Numbered from the stretch's first letter, positions 44,901 to 53,762 are shown. The stretch is 64,000 bases of DNA from an uncultured Muribaculaceae bacterium (GCA_910587425.1 CAJUKU010000001.1:161233-225232), one strand, 5' to 3'. The notes: a model not told the origin generated them from the sequence alone. Program-made: numbers and translations.

Positions 44901-46268
44901 TGAAGCCCAACGCTCATAATCACTGCGTTTGATAAGGAGCGGATTGCCGTTCTCCAGGAAATCGGCGATGGCGCCCTCTGAGTATGAGCCGAACACCGGG
45001 CCATACTTCTGTATCATGCGTCCAAGCTCATCGGCATTTGCCGGAAGCCCGTCCACGCGATAACCAGCATCGCGCAAGCTGCAAAGCAGATTGTAGATCG
45101 AAGGCACGACCTCCATTCCCGACGCCACGAGAGCGTTTGAGCCGGAACCCTTGAAATATACTATGGCTACTTTCTTGCGGGAGTTAGGTTTGTCGGCAAG
45201 GGCTATGTAACGGTTCACATTGCTTACAAATGTCTCCAGGCGCTCAGGAATAGTGAACGGCTCCTGCAGTCCATCCTCCCCCTCACGGTGCGCGAAAAGC
45301 ACAAACGGACGAATCGCGCCGTCGATCTCAGGAGTAACGATGCTCTGCGACATGAATCCGCCGCTCATACCCATCTTGTCAGCCTCCCACTCTGTAGCAA
45401 GACGGTTGACATTAAGGGGTGAGAACAACGGTATATTGCGATCCTTGAGGTAGTCGACCATATAATCACCCATACGTCCGTGAGCCATATTGATCATTGC
45501 ACGCGGGACGATGGAATCGGCATGACCCGCACGGAGGAAAGTATTTATATCGCGGATAGCATAAACAGTATTGCCGGTCTCTTCAAGGCGGCGCACGAGA
45601 TCTGTCGGATCGCCCATGGCACCGCACACTATGATTTCCGGTGCCTCCGGATTATACCGGTCGTTTTTCTTCAGATACTCACGGTAATCGGCTACAGAAT
45701 TGAATCCGAGATCCTCTCCGTCAGGATCGCTGAAATCGGAATGATACATCATATCGCTCGCCGACTCCACCGGCTCACCCGGTTCGGGAGCCGCCGTGAT
45801 CTTACGGTCTATGTTGCGGCGCACGTAGCTGAGAAGATTCCGATAATTCGTCCTGCCGCCACCAGAGAGATAATGTGCGAGATCGGCAGCCTGCACCGAA
45901 TCCACGCTCACGATATAATTATCGGGATTGGTCACGGCGGTCGAGAGCACAGGAGTGCCGGAGTTTGCCGCCTTTATGAGGGCTTCGCGCTGCTCGGCGG
46001 TGACACGGAGTCCCATACCGTTGACAAACACCATGTCATAGTCGCCAGCCTTCTCCAGTTCCTCCGGCGACAGTTCATAAAGCTTGATCCAGGAGTTGTC
46101 GTTAGCTTTCGACATCTGCCCTAACTGCAGCACCTGATAATTGACAAACGCCACTTTCGTCGTGCTGAAGTAGCGTTGCCATACCGCTATGCACGCAACA
46201 ATCACCGCCAGCACTGCTATGCCGGCGATGATATTGCGACGGTTGAATTTCAATTTCATTTTTGCCAT
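41895..46268 (-). CDS. hmuS: CobN-like chelatase HmuS, membrane-anchored
   Basis: A 1457-aa protein of the CobN/magnesium-chelatase large-subunit family; in Bacteroidetes hmu operons such proteins have been proposed to remove iron from haem. Family motifs: PLFSPLNVNRLATEWEADK (about residues 278-296), HFGTHGGLEYTPRK (around 541-554) and IGNVGEGMIAKRRSYAGL, and a C-terminal CobN core with GTGIQGMVQASDKWDDEHSIADVYLNNMGAFYG. An N-terminal membrane helix (about 14-31, IIAGIAVLAVIVACIAVW) and a second at the far C-terminus (about 1416-1438, followed by RRRRK) predict anchoring at both ends, with the catalytic part facing the periplasm. A Ser-rich low-complexity stretch (SSSSSK) lies near residue 860. 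Starts 34 nt after hmuR. Confidence 0.9.
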   Translation of the reverse strand: MAKMKLKFNRRNIIAGIAVLAVIVACIAVWQRYFSTTKVAFVNYQVLQLGQMSKANDNSWIKLYELSPEELEKAGDYDMVFVNGMGLRVTAEQREALIKAANSGTPVLSTAVTNPDNYIVSVDSVQAADLAHYLSGGGRTNYRNLLSYVRRNIDRKITAAPEPGEPVESASDMMYHSDFSDPDGEDLGFNSVADYREYLKKNDRYNPEAPEIIVCGAMGDPTDLVRRLEETGNTVYAIRDINTFLRAGHADSIVPRAMINMAHGRMGDYMVDYLKDRNIPLFSPLNVNRLATEWEADKMGMSGGFMSQSIVTPEIDGAIRPFVLFAHREGEDGLQEPFTIPERLETFVSNVNRYIALADKPNSRKKVAIVYFKGSGSNALVASGMEVVPSIYNLLCSLRDAGYRVDGLPANADELGRMIQKYGPVFGSYSEGAIADFLENGNPLLIKRSDYERWASEVLRPENYQEVKDAFGEFPGNYMAMPDSSLAVARLEFGNVVILPQPAAGGGDDSFAMVHGTDMAPPHSYIAPYLWIQKGFEADAIIHFGTHGGLEYTPRKQVALSADDWSDRLINDLPHFYVYTIGNVGEGMIAKRRSYAGLQSYLTPPFMESSVRGIYRELTEAIKMYNDNLESGNADRLASAAAQVRRHTERLGIGRELGLDSLSPEPYTEADVARIEQFAEELANEKIVGQLYTMGVPYEKERIESSVRSMSVDPLAYPLLALDKLRHRAPAGIEKHKSLFTARYITPARALVDRLIANPSAANDQLVCSYAGITPDQLALAREIEEYNNRPTGMAAMMMAMSGKPVNQQRAADERREKMRAMAKHISPEKALAMAKKMGAPASALKSMEAAMKGEEADSSSSSSKAGMKDMMAMMKAQAEKPDYTKEQLEEAAAIMNIERALLNVGKYGTALRESPQIELRSMLNALAGGYTAPSPGGDPIVNPNTLPTGRNLYGVNAEATPSEAAWEKGKQLADNTIKLYRERHNDSIPRKVSYTLWSGEFIETEGATIAQVLYMLGVEPVRDAFGRVTDLRLIPSEELGRPRIDVVVQTSGQLRDLAASRLFLINRAVEMAAAAGNDEAFTNQVSLGATEAEAKLTEKGLSPREAREVALYRVFGGLNGNYGTGIQGMVQASDKWDDEHSIADVYLNNMGAFYGKEDEWETVKQYAFEAALGGTDAVVQPRQSNTWGALSLDHVYEFMGGLNLAVRNVTGKDPDAYLSDYRNHNNMRMQEVKEAIGVESRSTIFNPTYIKERMKGGASSASEIAEIVNNTFGWNVTKPDAIDNEMWDEIYDVYVADKHDLGIRNFYEKQNPAALEDVSATMLESARKGMWKATDQQLAALARLHTELVNKYGPSGSQRVMDNAKLRDFIAQKVDPEQAQQYRADIDKARKVSVDNADKGMVMKKETMSADAQSTQRTISTVVIIVIVIVILVIVAVLVRRRRKTNSLNQENWKQQ

Positions 46269-46302
46269 CGTTCTTATCGTGGTTCTTTCTTACGTTATTT
46301 GT

Positions 46303-48252
46303 TCAGAGTCGTGTGAGTTTGTCGACATCAATGCTCAGACCCACGCTCAGCGAGGTGCCGGTGGTGGTCGGCGAGCTGCTGTAATAATAGTGCGGGCGAT
46401 AGTTGAACAGGTTGTCGACAGTCAGGTTGATATTTATACCGTCGAGCACCGTCTGGCTCAGGTTGAGCTTCCACATAGTATAGCCGGGGTAATGCACCCG
46501 CTCCGTATCCTCATAGTTGGTCACCGAGGTGAATTCATCGACATCGACTGCCGAGAGAATACGTCCGTGAAGCGACACGTCGAAACCGTAGCGGCGCCAC
46601 TCCTTACCGTAATTAAGGCGGACGGTTGCCGAGTGCGGGCGCGTCGAAGATACAGTCGGCGAACCCTTCGACACATGCTCATTGGTATATACATAAGAGA
46701 CGCGCGCACCTACGCCGCAACGCCAGCGGGCGTATGCGTTCATCTCAATGCCCCCGATGCGCATCTTCGGAGTGTTGACATACTGCTGTCCGCCGAGAGC
46801 CTGGTTCCAGACGGTGGTGATATGATCATCGACAAGGTTGTAGAAACCTATGGCGGTGATGTTGTAGTTGCCGCGCGAGTACTCTGCCGAAAGAGAGAAG
46901 TTGTTTGAAGTCTCGCTCTTAAGGTCAGGATTGCCGTAGATCATGAAGATATTAGCCATGTTGAAGTTCATGTACATCTCCTTAAGCGTTGGCGCACGGA
47001 AACCGCCTGCATAGGATGCACGGAATGTCATGGGGCGCATTTTATACATCGCTCCGAGTTTTGCCGTCATATGATCCGCTTTCGACTCGCTGAAATAGTC
47101 ATAGCGCAGCCCGCCGATGAGGTTGAAATGCTTGGTGACATCCCAGTCAGCCTGGGCGTAGGCATCAGCGGTATACTGATGATAGCTTCTGCCATCCTCA
47201 AACTGGTACGACATGAGATAATCGCGCATGAAATCACCGCCGACAGTCAGCCCCACCGATGCGGGCAACTCTGTGGAGTAACGTCCGGCTACGGTGTGCT
47301 GCACATTGCTGTAATCGCGGATATCAAGGCGTGTTGTGGTGTAATAGTCGCTCTTGTCATACTGATCATAACCGTAGCTCAGCTCCGCCGACGATTTCTT
47401 CCACTCGTACACACCGCGCAGACCGCCGGTGAAATCGCGGTAACGGTCGTGGGCATCGGCGCTGGCATCACGCTGGCGGAAAAAGTATCCGGCACGTCCG
47501 GTGAGTGCGAGTCCGTCGATCGGACGGTAAACCAGACGCTCCTTGAGATTCCATGAGTGGTGTCCGTAGACCTCGCTGTAGTCACCACCCTCCGAGACGC
47601 TTGTCTTAAGCTCTATCGGATCGGATTTCACGAACTGGGCGGTGGTGACCGACGTCACTTTACCCTGCTTGAAACCAAGCTGACCGCCATAGCGCTGCGA
47701 ATTGTGATCACCGTAGCGGCCGTTGAGGTTTAGTTCCCACGGCTTTGTCGGCTCGGCACTGATGATGTTAACCACGCCGCCCACGGCATTCGAGCCATAG
47801 AGCGATGAGCTCGCACCTTTCACGATCTCCACACGGTCGACATTCGTAAGGTTCAGACGGTTATAGTCGACATTATCCAGTGTCTCACCCGCTTGACGTT
47901 CGCCGTCAACAAGGAAAAGCACCGAATTGCCGCCGAAACCGGTCATGTTGAGCGAGGTCTGCTGGTTCATGCTGAAAGAGAACTCTATGCCGGGTAGTTC
48001 CGACTGCAGCAGGTCGCCGATATTGGTGGCGTCTGTGCGCTTTATGTCGGATGAGGTGATGAGTCGAGTCACTATCGGCGCATCCATCAGCAGTTTGGGA
48101 GTGCGTGTGGCTGTGACTGTTACAGCCGCGAGGTCGATTCCCGAGGCTGCGAAGTCTTCACCGTCGTCAGCTATGGAATCTACGGGCTCTGTGGCGTTGA
48201 GTGTTGCCGCAGCGGCAAGCATGGCTGCGAGCATGGTATTTTTTATATACAC
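46303..48252 (-). CDS. hmuR: TonB-dependent haem receptor HmuR
   Basis: A 649-aa outer-membrane receptor: a plug domain (about residues 40-150: APIVTRLITSSDIKRTDATNIGDLLQSELPGIEF, NSVLFLVDGERQAG, RVEIVKGASSSLYGSNAVGGVVNIIS) followed by a 22-strand beta-barrel, with FRAPTLKEMYMNF and NFSLSAEYSRGNYNIT typical of the haem/cobalamin receptor branch. The likely start is GTG at 48252, which gives a proper signal peptide (MYIKNTMLAAMLAAAATLNA); an ATG at 48234 would remove the positive charges. It should move haem into the periplasm using TonB and pass it to HmuS. It follows hmuY by 55 nt. Confidence 0.93.
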   Translation of the reverse strand: MYIKNTMLAAMLAAAATLNATEPVDSIADDGEDFAASGIDLAAVTVTATRTPKLLMDAPIVTRLITSSDIKRTDATNIGDLLQSELPGIEFSFSMNQQTSLNMTGFGGNSVLFLVDGERQAGETLDNVDYNRLNLTNVDRVEIVKGASSSLYGSNAVGGVVNIISAEPTKPWELNLNGRYGDHNSQRYGGQLGFKQGKVTSVTTAQFVKSDPIELKTSVSEGGDYSEVYGHHSWNLKERLVYRPIDGLALTGRAGYFFRQRDASADAHDRYRDFTGGLRGVYEWKKSSAELSYGYDQYDKSDYYTTTRLDIRDYSNVQHTVAGRYSTELPASVGLTVGGDFMRDYLMSYQFEDGRSYHQYTADAYAQADWDVTKHFNLIGGLRYDYFSESKADHMTAKLGAMYKMRPMTFRASYAGGFRAPTLKEMYMNFNMANIFMIYGNPDLKSETSNNFSLSAEYSRGNYNITAIGFYNLVDDHITTVWNQALGGQQYVNTPKMRIGGIEMNAYARWRCGVGARVSYVYTNEHVSKGSPTVSSTRPHSATVRLNYGKEWRRYGFDVSLHGRILSAVDVDEFTSVTNYEDTERVHYPGYTMWKLNLSQTVLDGININLTVDNLFNYRPHYYYSSSPTTTGTSLSVGLSIDVDKLTRL

Positions 48253-48307
48253 TGTGAATCTGAATTTTGGGGTAACGGATGAATGAAGAGGGCTGAGAGA
48301 GGCGTTA

Positions 48308-48991
48308 TCAAAATTTTAGCGGATAGATGTAATCGATTGTCATGAATCCTTTCACACCGGCATTATCCATGTAGTTGACAAGCTTGATGGCGGCATGTGT
48401 GCCGTCGGCAAGTTCCAGGAGATACACACGGTCGCTCATCGAATAGCTCGGAGGCATGGAGCTTGTATCGACATTCAGCCACCCGGAGAGTGTGGGGTTG
48501 TAGAACGACTCATCATAGACAAGATAACCATCCATCATGTGCGACATGTCGACAGTGATCTTATTGGTCGTCCAGATATCCTCGGTCCATTCGCCTGCGG
48601 GAGCGGATGTCAGTGAGGCTGCCTGTGCGAGCGAAGTGAGCGATGTAGCCATAACACGCCCTGAATTGGTCTTCGTGTCATAGCGGTGCACCGCAAAATC
48701 CCACTTTTCCGGCTCGGTGTTCTCTTCTCCGCCGATCTCCTCGCTCACTGCGCGGCGGTTGTGAAGGTCGAGATAGTTCCACACGGTGTAGCTCGAGGCA
48801 TCGATGTAGATACGCATCGACCCGTCATCACCGGCACCGATGAAACCGTAGTCGGTATCAAACTTTGTCGACTCATCCTCATTGTCATAGATACCCGAAA
48901 ACATGCCGTTGCATGAGCTGAGCAGCGCCACGGCTGTCACAGCCGCCCCTAATTGGCTGACGTTAAATAATTTCTTGAATTTTATATTCAT
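48308..48991 (-). CDS. hmuY: HmuY-family haem-binding lipoprotein
   Basis: A 227-aa surface lipoprotein: signal segment MNIKFKKLFNVSQLGAAVTA with lipobox cysteine C27 (LLSSC), then the HmuY-type beta domain with RIYIDASSYTVWNYLDLHNRR, KWDFAVHRYDTKTNSGRV and a C-terminal GFMTIDYIYPLKF. HmuY proteins capture haem and hand it to HmuR. Axial ligands cannot be assigned with certainty; His and Met residues are available in the C-terminal half (DMSHMMDGYL). The frame is open to 49129, but a promoter lies at 49052-49082, so the ATG at 48991 is the start. First gene of the operon. Confidence 0.88.
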   Translation of the reverse strand: MNIKFKKLFNVSQLGAAVTAVALLSSCNGMFSGIYDNEDESTKFDTDYGFIGAGDDGSMRIYIDASSYTVWNYLDLHNRRAVSEEIGGEENTEPEKWDFAVHRYDTKTNSGRVMATSLTSLAQAASLTSAPAGEWTEDIWTTNKITVDMSHMMDGYLVYDESFYNPTLSGWLNVDTSSMPPSYSMSDRVYLLELADGTHAAIKLVNYMDNAGVKGFMTIDYIYPLKF

Positions 48992-49051
48992 TGTTGCACT
49001 GTTTTTTCCGGTTATGCGGACGCCCATAGTCGTCCATTGGTTTTCACAATG

Positions 49052-49082
49052 CAAAATTACTGCCGTACCTCCCCCTCCGAAA
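49052..49082 (-). promoter_or_regulatory. Promoter of the hmu operon
   Basis: Minus-strand TTTC (49079-49082), 19 nt, TAATTTTG (49052-49059): -7 box perfect, -33 box one mismatch. The predicted leader is about 55 nt. No Fur-box-like palindrome is obvious, although iron or haem control would be expected. Confidence 0.6.
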
Positions 49083-49162
49083 TACCGTAAAACAATGATT
49101 TTGGAGGCGACCTGTCTCCCCTCCCTCACTAATTTTAATTAAAAGCCCGTCGTGCTGCCCCT

Positions 49163-50146
49163 CTACGCACACATGATGAGCACTGCCGTGTAGGCTACGA
49201 AGCACGCCACCATCACCGCACCCTCACCACGCGTTATCGTACGCTTCTTGATGATCCATCCGAACAGCCAGAATAGCACAGCCGAGCCGGTCATGGTCAG
49301 CAGCTCGAAATTACCTATGCCTCCCATTGTAAGCGGATGTATCGTAGCCGATGCACCGAGCACCAGGAAGATGTTGAAAATACAACTGCCCACAACGTTG
49401 CCTATCGCCAGTCCCGACTGTCCCTTGACAGCCGCCACCACCGAAGTGGCGAGTTCCGGAAGCGAAGTCCCGACAGCCACAACCGTCAGACCGATCACGG
49501 CATCGCTCACGCCAAGCACCGATGCCAGCGCCGACGCCTTGTCGACAAATATGTCGCCACCCCAGATCAGTCCGGCAAGCCCCACGATGATCTTGCCCAC
49601 GCCGAGTGCCAGCTCCTTGCCGCTGACCGCCTCCGCTGACACGGCAACGCCACCCGCGGCTGCGCTATCATCGCCACGCCGGGCTATATTGAATGTATGC
49701 CGCATGAATATCACGAAAAACAATAGAAGCAGCAGCCCGTCCACACGCGACAGTCCGTCGGAGCCGTCGCCGTCGAGCAGATGCCCGTTGGCGCACACCA
49801 GCAGAGCCACCGATGCGAGCACCGTCAGCGGGAGTTCCGTGGTCATATTGTCACGGTCCACCTTTATCGGACGTATCAGCGCCACTACGCCGACAATCAG
49901 CAGCACATTGAATATATTGCTGCCCACCACGTTGCCTATAGCGAGCCCTCCCGATCCTTTCATAGCCGACACCACGCTGATCACCAGCTCAGGAGTCGAC
50001 GTGCCGAACGCCACCACCGTCAGACCTATCACAAGTTCGCTTATGCCGAAACGCTTCGCCACCGTCGAGCCGCCGTCGGTAAGCCAGTTGGCACCATAGA
50101 GTATCATCGCCAGGCTCACGAGTATGAGCAGTATGTTCAGTATCAT
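49163..50146 (-). CDS. Calcium/sodium antiporter (CaCA family, YrbG-like)
   Basis: A 327-aa inner-membrane cation exchanger with about ten membrane segments in two inverted halves. The alpha repeats are clear: VVAFGTSTPELVISVVSAMKGSGGLAIGNVVGSNIFNVLL in the first half and VVAVGTSLPELATSVVAAVKGQSGLAIGNVVGSCIFNIFL in the second, each with the ion-binding E. It probably exports Ca2+ in exchange for Na+. The longest frame begins with TTG at 50155, but the ATG at 50146 is preferred. A 17-bp tandem duplication lies directly before this ATG. Confidence 0.93.
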   Translation of the reverse strand: MILNILLILVSLAMILYGANWLTDGGSTVAKRFGISELVIGLTVVAFGTSTPELVISVVSAMKGSGGLAIGNVVGSNIFNVLLIVGVVALIRPIKVDRDNMTTELPLTVLASVALLVCANGHLLDGDGSDGLSRVDGLLLLLFFVIFMRHTFNIARRGDDSAAAGGVAVSAEAVSGKELALGVGKIIVGLAGLIWGGDIFVDKASALASVLGVSDAVIGLTVVAVGTSLPELATSVVAAVKGQSGLAIGNVVGSCIFNIFLVLGASATIHPLTMGGIGNFELLTMTGSAVLFWLFGWIIKKRTITRGEGAVMVACFVAYTAVLIMCA

Positions 50147-50147
50147 A

Positions 50148-50181
50148 ATTATCAATTATTGGATATTATCAATTATTGGAT
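50148..50181. repeat. 17-bp perfect tandem duplication
   Basis: ATTATCAATTATTGGAT occurs twice back to back, beginning one base upstream of the antiporter ATG. It lies inside the predicted 5' leader of that gene. Confidence 0.8.
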
Positions 50182-50190
50182 TCGTCCGGG

Positions 50191-50198
50191 CAAAATTA
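50191..50198 (-). promoter_or_regulatory. -7 box of the antiporter gene
   Basis: Minus-strand TAATTTTG, 44 nt before the antiporter ATG; no TTTG at -33. Confidence 0.4.
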
Positions 50199-50320
50199 CA
50201 CATTTCGCCTGCAATTATAACACCGCCCGACGCACACAACGCCTGCTAACGACTGTTAAAAACCAACCCCTCGACTACTGATTTTTATCATATCGCTTCA
50301 TTTTTGCGCCCATTTTTGGC

Positions 50321-50328
50321 TAATTTTG
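50321..50328 (+). promoter_or_regulatory. -7 box of metG-ansA
   Basis: TAATTTTG, 27 nt before the metG ATG at 50356. Upstream TTTTTG runs lie at 14 nt, too close for the usual -33 spacing. Confidence 0.45.
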
Positions 50329-50355
50329 CGCTTCAAACGAAAACTCACAAACACT

Positions 50356-52398
50356 ATGCAACAAGATCATAAGCGCACACTCATCACTACCGCTCTCCCC
50401 TACGCAAACGGTCCGGTACACATCGGACATCTTGCCGGTGTCTACGTCCCTGCCGACATCTACGCCCGGTTTCTGCGGCTTCGCGGCGAGGATGTGCTCA
50501 TGATCGGCGGCAGCGACGAGCATGGAGTGCCTATCACCATCAAGGCGCGCGAGGAGGGTGTGACCCCGCAGGACATCGTGGACCGTTACCACGCCATAAT
50601 CCGCGACTCCATGAAGGAGCTGGGCATAACGTTCGACATATATTCACGCACTACGTCCGACATACACCGCCACACCGCATCCGAGTTTTTCCGCCACCTC
50701 TATGACCAGGGCAAATTCGTGGTCAAGACCTCCGAACAGCCCTACGACGCCGAGGCGGGTGAGTTTCTCGCCGACCGCTACGTAGCCGGCACATGCCCGC
50801 ACTGCGGCAAGGAGGCTTACGGCGACCAATGCGAGGCGTGCGGATCATCACTATCCGTCACCGACCTTATCGACCCCCATTCGCGCCTGACATCCGCTCC
50901 CGTCAGCTGGCGCGAGACCACACACTGGTATCTCCCCCTCCAGGACTATGAGCAGGCACTCCGCAAATGGATACTCGACGGACACCGCGAGTGGAAGACC
51001 AACGTCTACGGTCAGTGCAAGTCGTGGCTCGACATGGGGCTGCAGCCGCGTGCCGTCAGCCGCGACCTCAAGTGGGGCGTACCCGTGCCGGTCGAGGGTG
51101 CCGAGGGAAAGGTGCTCTACGTATGGTTCGACGCCCCGATCGGATATATCTCCAACACCAAGGAACTCCTCCCCGACTCATGGGAAAAGTGGTGGAAGGA
51201 TCCCGAGACCCGCATCATCAACTTCATAGGCAAGGACAACATCGTGTTCCACTGCATAGTGTTCCCTGCGATGCTCATGGCTTACGGCGACGGATTCCAA
51301 CTGCCCGACAATGTGCCCGCCAACGAGTTCCTCAACCTCGAGGGCGACAAGATATCCACATCGCGCAACTGGGCTGTGTGGCTCCACGAGTATCTCCGCG
51401 ACTTCCCCGGACGTCAGGACACACTGCGCTACGTCCTCACCGCCAACGCACCCGAGGCGAAGGACAACGATTTCACCTGGGCTGACTTCCAGGCTCGCAA
51501 CAACAACGAGCTCGTAGCTATCCTCGGAAACTTCGTCAACCGCGCCACAGTGCTAACCCACAAATACCTCGGCGGCACTGTACCCGCCGCCGGCGAGCTC
51601 ACCGACATCGACCGCACCATGCAGCGCGAGGTCGCCGAAGCATCCGCACGCCTCACCGAAGCCCTCTCCACATTCCACTTCCGCGAGGGGCTGCGCGAGG
51701 CTATGGAGATAGCCCGCATAGGCAACCGATACCTCCAGGAGACACAGCCCTGGCAGCTCGCCAAGACCGACACCGCACGCATGGAGACCGTGCTCAACCT
51801 CTCGCTCCAGATCTGCGCCAACCTCGCCATTGCGTTCACACCATTCACACCGTTTGCCGCAAGCCGCCTCGCCGCAATGCTCCGCCTCGGCGACCTCAGC
51901 TGGAATCAGCTCGGCTCCTTCGACATCGTGGCAGCCGGCATCGAGATCGCACAGCCCGAACTGCTCTTCGAGAAGATCGAGGACGAGGCGATACAGCGGC
52001 AGACCGAGCGCCTTGAGGAGATCAAGCGCACCAACAAGCTCAAGGCATGGCGCCCCGAACCGCAGGCTCCCGATATCGACATCGACACCTTCGACCGCGC
52101 CGACATCCGCGTCGGCACGGTGCTCGAATGCACCAAGGTGCCCAAGGCTGACAAGCTGCTCCGCTTCAGCATCGACGACGGAACAGGCACACCCCGCACC
52201 ATCGTCAGCGGCATCGCGCAGCACTACGCTCCCGAAGAACTCGTGGGCAAGCAGGTGTGCTTCATCGCCAACCTTCCCCCGCGCAAGCTCAAGGGTATAG
52301 AGTCGCAGGGCATGATACTCTCCGCAGCATCTGCCGGTGGCAAACTCGTGGTGATCGGCCCTACAGGCGCCGTAAGCCCCGGATCGCAGGTGAAATGA
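50356..52398 (+). CDS. metG: Methionyl-tRNA synthetase
   Basis: Charges tRNA-Met. The 680-aa form has HIGH as HIGH itself at residues 22-25 ([12 protein letters not shown]), a zinc-binding knuckle [17 protein letters not shown] (near 146-162), the KMSKS variant KISTS at 332-336, an anticodon-binding helical domain, and a C-terminal EMAPII/Trbp111-type tRNA-binding domain ([24 protein letters not shown]). The frame is open to 50326, but the -7 box overlaps that part, so ATG 50356 is chosen. Its stop overlaps the ansA start (ATGA). Confidence 0.97.
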   Translation: MQQDHKRTLITTALPYANGPVHIGHLAGVYVPADIYARFLRLRGEDVLMIGGSDEHGVPITIKAREEGVTPQDIVDRYHAIIRDSMKELGITFDIYSRTTSDIHRHTASEFFRHLYDQGKFVVKTSEQPYDAEAGEFLADRYVAGTCPHCGKEAYGDQCEACGSSLSVTDLIDPHSRLTSAPVSWRETTHWYLPLQDYEQALRKWILDGHREWKTNVYGQCKSWLDMGLQPRAVSRDLKWGVPVPVEGAEGKVLYVWFDAPIGYISNTKELLPDSWEKWWKDPETRIINFIGKDNIVFHCIVFPAMLMAYGDGFQLPDNVPANEFLNLEGDKISTSRNWAVWLHEYLRDFPGRQDTLRYVLTANAPEAKDNDFTWADFQARNNNELVAILGNFVNRATVLTHKYLGGTVPAAGELTDIDRTMQREVAEASARLTEALSTFHFREGLREAMEIARIGNRYLQETQPWQLAKTDTARMETVLNLSLQICANLAIAFTPFTPFAASRLAAMLRLGDLSWNQLGSFDIVAAGIEIAQPELLFEKIEDEAIQRQTERLEEIKRTNKLKAWRPEPQAPDIDIDTFDRADIRVGTVLECTKVPKADKLLRFSIDDGTGTPRTIVSGIAQHYAPEELVGKQVCFIANLPPRKLKGIESQGMILSAASAGGKLVVIGPTGAVSPGSQVK

Positions 52399-53447
52399 CA
52401 CAATCCCACGCCATGCAGCCCGCACATCGCCCCCGCATACTGATCATCTATACCGGTGGTACCATCGGCATGATCGAGAACCCCTCGACAGGGTGTCTCG
52501 AACCGTTCGACTTCACCCACCTCATCGACAACGTGCCGAAGGTGCGCAAGCTCAACTTCGACATCGACAACGTCTCGTTCACACCGATCGATTCGAGCGA
52601 CATGTCGCCCGCCCACTGGGTAGAGATCGTGCGCACCATCGGCGAGAACTACCGCCTCTACGACGGCTTTGTGCTCCTCCACGGCACCGACACCATGGCG
52701 TACACCGCCTCCGCGCTCTCCTTCATGCTCGAAAACCTCGCCAAACCGGTCATAATCACCGGATCGCAGCTACCCATCGGCGAGGTGCGCACCGACGGCG
52801 AGGAAAACCTCATAACCGCCCTGCAGATTGCCGCACAGACACGCGACGACGGGCGACCGATGGTGCAGGAGGTGGCGATCCTCTTCGAGAACTACCTTTG
52901 GCGCGGCAACCGTGCCACGAAGATGAGCGCCGACAACTTTAACGCCTTCAAGAGCAACAACTACCCCCCTCTGGCGCAGATCGGACTCGGCATACACTAC
53001 AATGACGACGCGCTCTACCGCCGCAACGAGCGCCGACCGCTGCGCACACACGTCACACTCGATTCCGACGTGATGTTCATCGACCTCTTCCCCGGCATCA
53101 CCGAGCGCACGCTGCGTCATCAGCTCGCCACCCCCGGCGTAAAAGGCATAGTGTTGAAAACCTACGGCGCCGGCAACGCCCCCACCGCCCCATGGTTCAC
53201 CAGCGCCATCGCCGAAGCCATCGCGCGCGGCATTGTGATCGTCAACGTCACACAATGCGTCAACGGAGGTGTCACCAAGCGCTATGCCGCCGGCGACGCA
53301 CTCAGCGCCACAGGCGTAATCTCCGGAGCCGACATCACCGCCGAAGCCGCCATCACCAAGATGATGCACCTCTTCGGGCTCAACCTATCCCCCGCCGAAG
53401 TCGCCGAAAGCTTCACCCAATCCCTCTGCGGCGAAATCACCGCCTGA
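52395..53447 (+). CDS. ansA: Type I L-asparaginase
   Basis: Hydrolyses asparagine to aspartate and ammonia. The 350-aa chain has no signal peptide, so it is the cytoplasmic type I. Active-site motifs: YTGGTIG at residues 19-25 (T23 as nucleophile candidate) and [11 protein letters not shown] (HGTDTM at 96-101); also [19 protein letters not shown] and KTYGAGNAP. It starts within the metG stop (ATGA) and so is translationally coupled. The upstream in-frame extension inside metG is rejected. Asparagine synthetase asnA lies 7 kb downstream on the same strand, beyond giant 2. Confidence 0.94.
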   Translation: MTQSHAMQPAHRPRILIIYTGGTIGMIENPSTGCLEPFDFTHLIDNVPKVRKLNFDIDNVSFTPIDSSDMSPAHWVEIVRTIGENYRLYDGFVLLHGTDTMAYTASALSFMLENLAKPVIITGSQLPIGEVRTDGEENLITALQIAAQTRDDGRPMVQEVAILFENYLWRGNRATKMSADNFNAFKSNNYPPLAQIGLGIHYNDDALYRRNERRPLRTHVTLDSDVMFIDLFPGITERTLRHQLATPGVKGIVLKTYGAGNAPTAPWFTSAIAEAIARGIVIVNVTQCVNGGVTKRYAAGDALSATGVISGADITAEAAITKMMHLFGLNLSPAEVAESFTQSLCGEITA

Positions 53448-53468
53448 CCCTATAGCATAGAGTGCTGC

Positions 53469-53546
53469 ATGGCTTGAGTACGGGGCGGAGACATATTTCA
53501 TTCCGCAGGATGAAATTGTCTCCGGGTAATTGCTACACCCGCCCCC
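53469..53546. repeat. Dispersed inverted-repeat element, copy 2
   Basis: Shares 29 of 30 leading bases with 26634-26663. GGAGACA, one bulged T, ATTTCAT (53487-53501) pairs with ATGAAAT-TGTCTCC (53510-53523), and an outer GGGGC/GCCCC pair closes the element. The stem may also end ansA transcription, as it begins 40 nt after its stop. Confidence 0.65.
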
Positions 53547-53593
53547 TACTAGGCGACAAGATGTTACAATGTTGTTAAATTTTGGGCAGGAAT

Positions 53594-53625
53594 TTTGCGC
53601 ACATCGACGATGCACACTAATTTTG
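53594..53625 (+). promoter_or_regulatory. Promoter of giant 2
   Basis: TTTG (53594-53597), 20 nt, TAATTTTG (53618-53625): perfect consensus. The predicted start near 53629 leaves a leader of about 320 nt. Confidence 0.78.
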
Positions 53626-53678
53626 CGATGCAAGGCTGCACGACAACCGTTTACGCTTGCGGCAGCCACCTTGTTTAG

Positions 53679-53702
53679 AAAGTGTATTTAGGAAAGTGTA
53701 CA
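53679..53702 (+). promoter_or_regulatory. GTGTA-type motif shared with the giant 1 leader
   Basis: AAAGTGTA, 4 nt, GGAAAGTGTACA; two GTGTA cores 14 nt apart. Same strand relation to the gene as in giant 1. Confidence 0.4.
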
Positions 53703-53719
53703 AAATAACCCAAGTTTTA

Positions 53720-53728
53720 CCCCCCCCC
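53720..53728 (+). repeat. Run of nine C in the giant 2 leader
   Basis: Nine C, 221 nt before the ATG, preceded by TTTTA. The giant 1 leader has ten C, preceded by TTTA, 214 nt before its ATG. Confidence 0.85.
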
Positions 53729-53762
53729 GCAAACCATCTGTTTATCAGACGTTTGCACACCT

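Noticed and set aside
48992..49129. Longer N-terminus for HmuY
   Set aside because: It would start upstream of the promoter and destroy the lipoprotein signal peptide.
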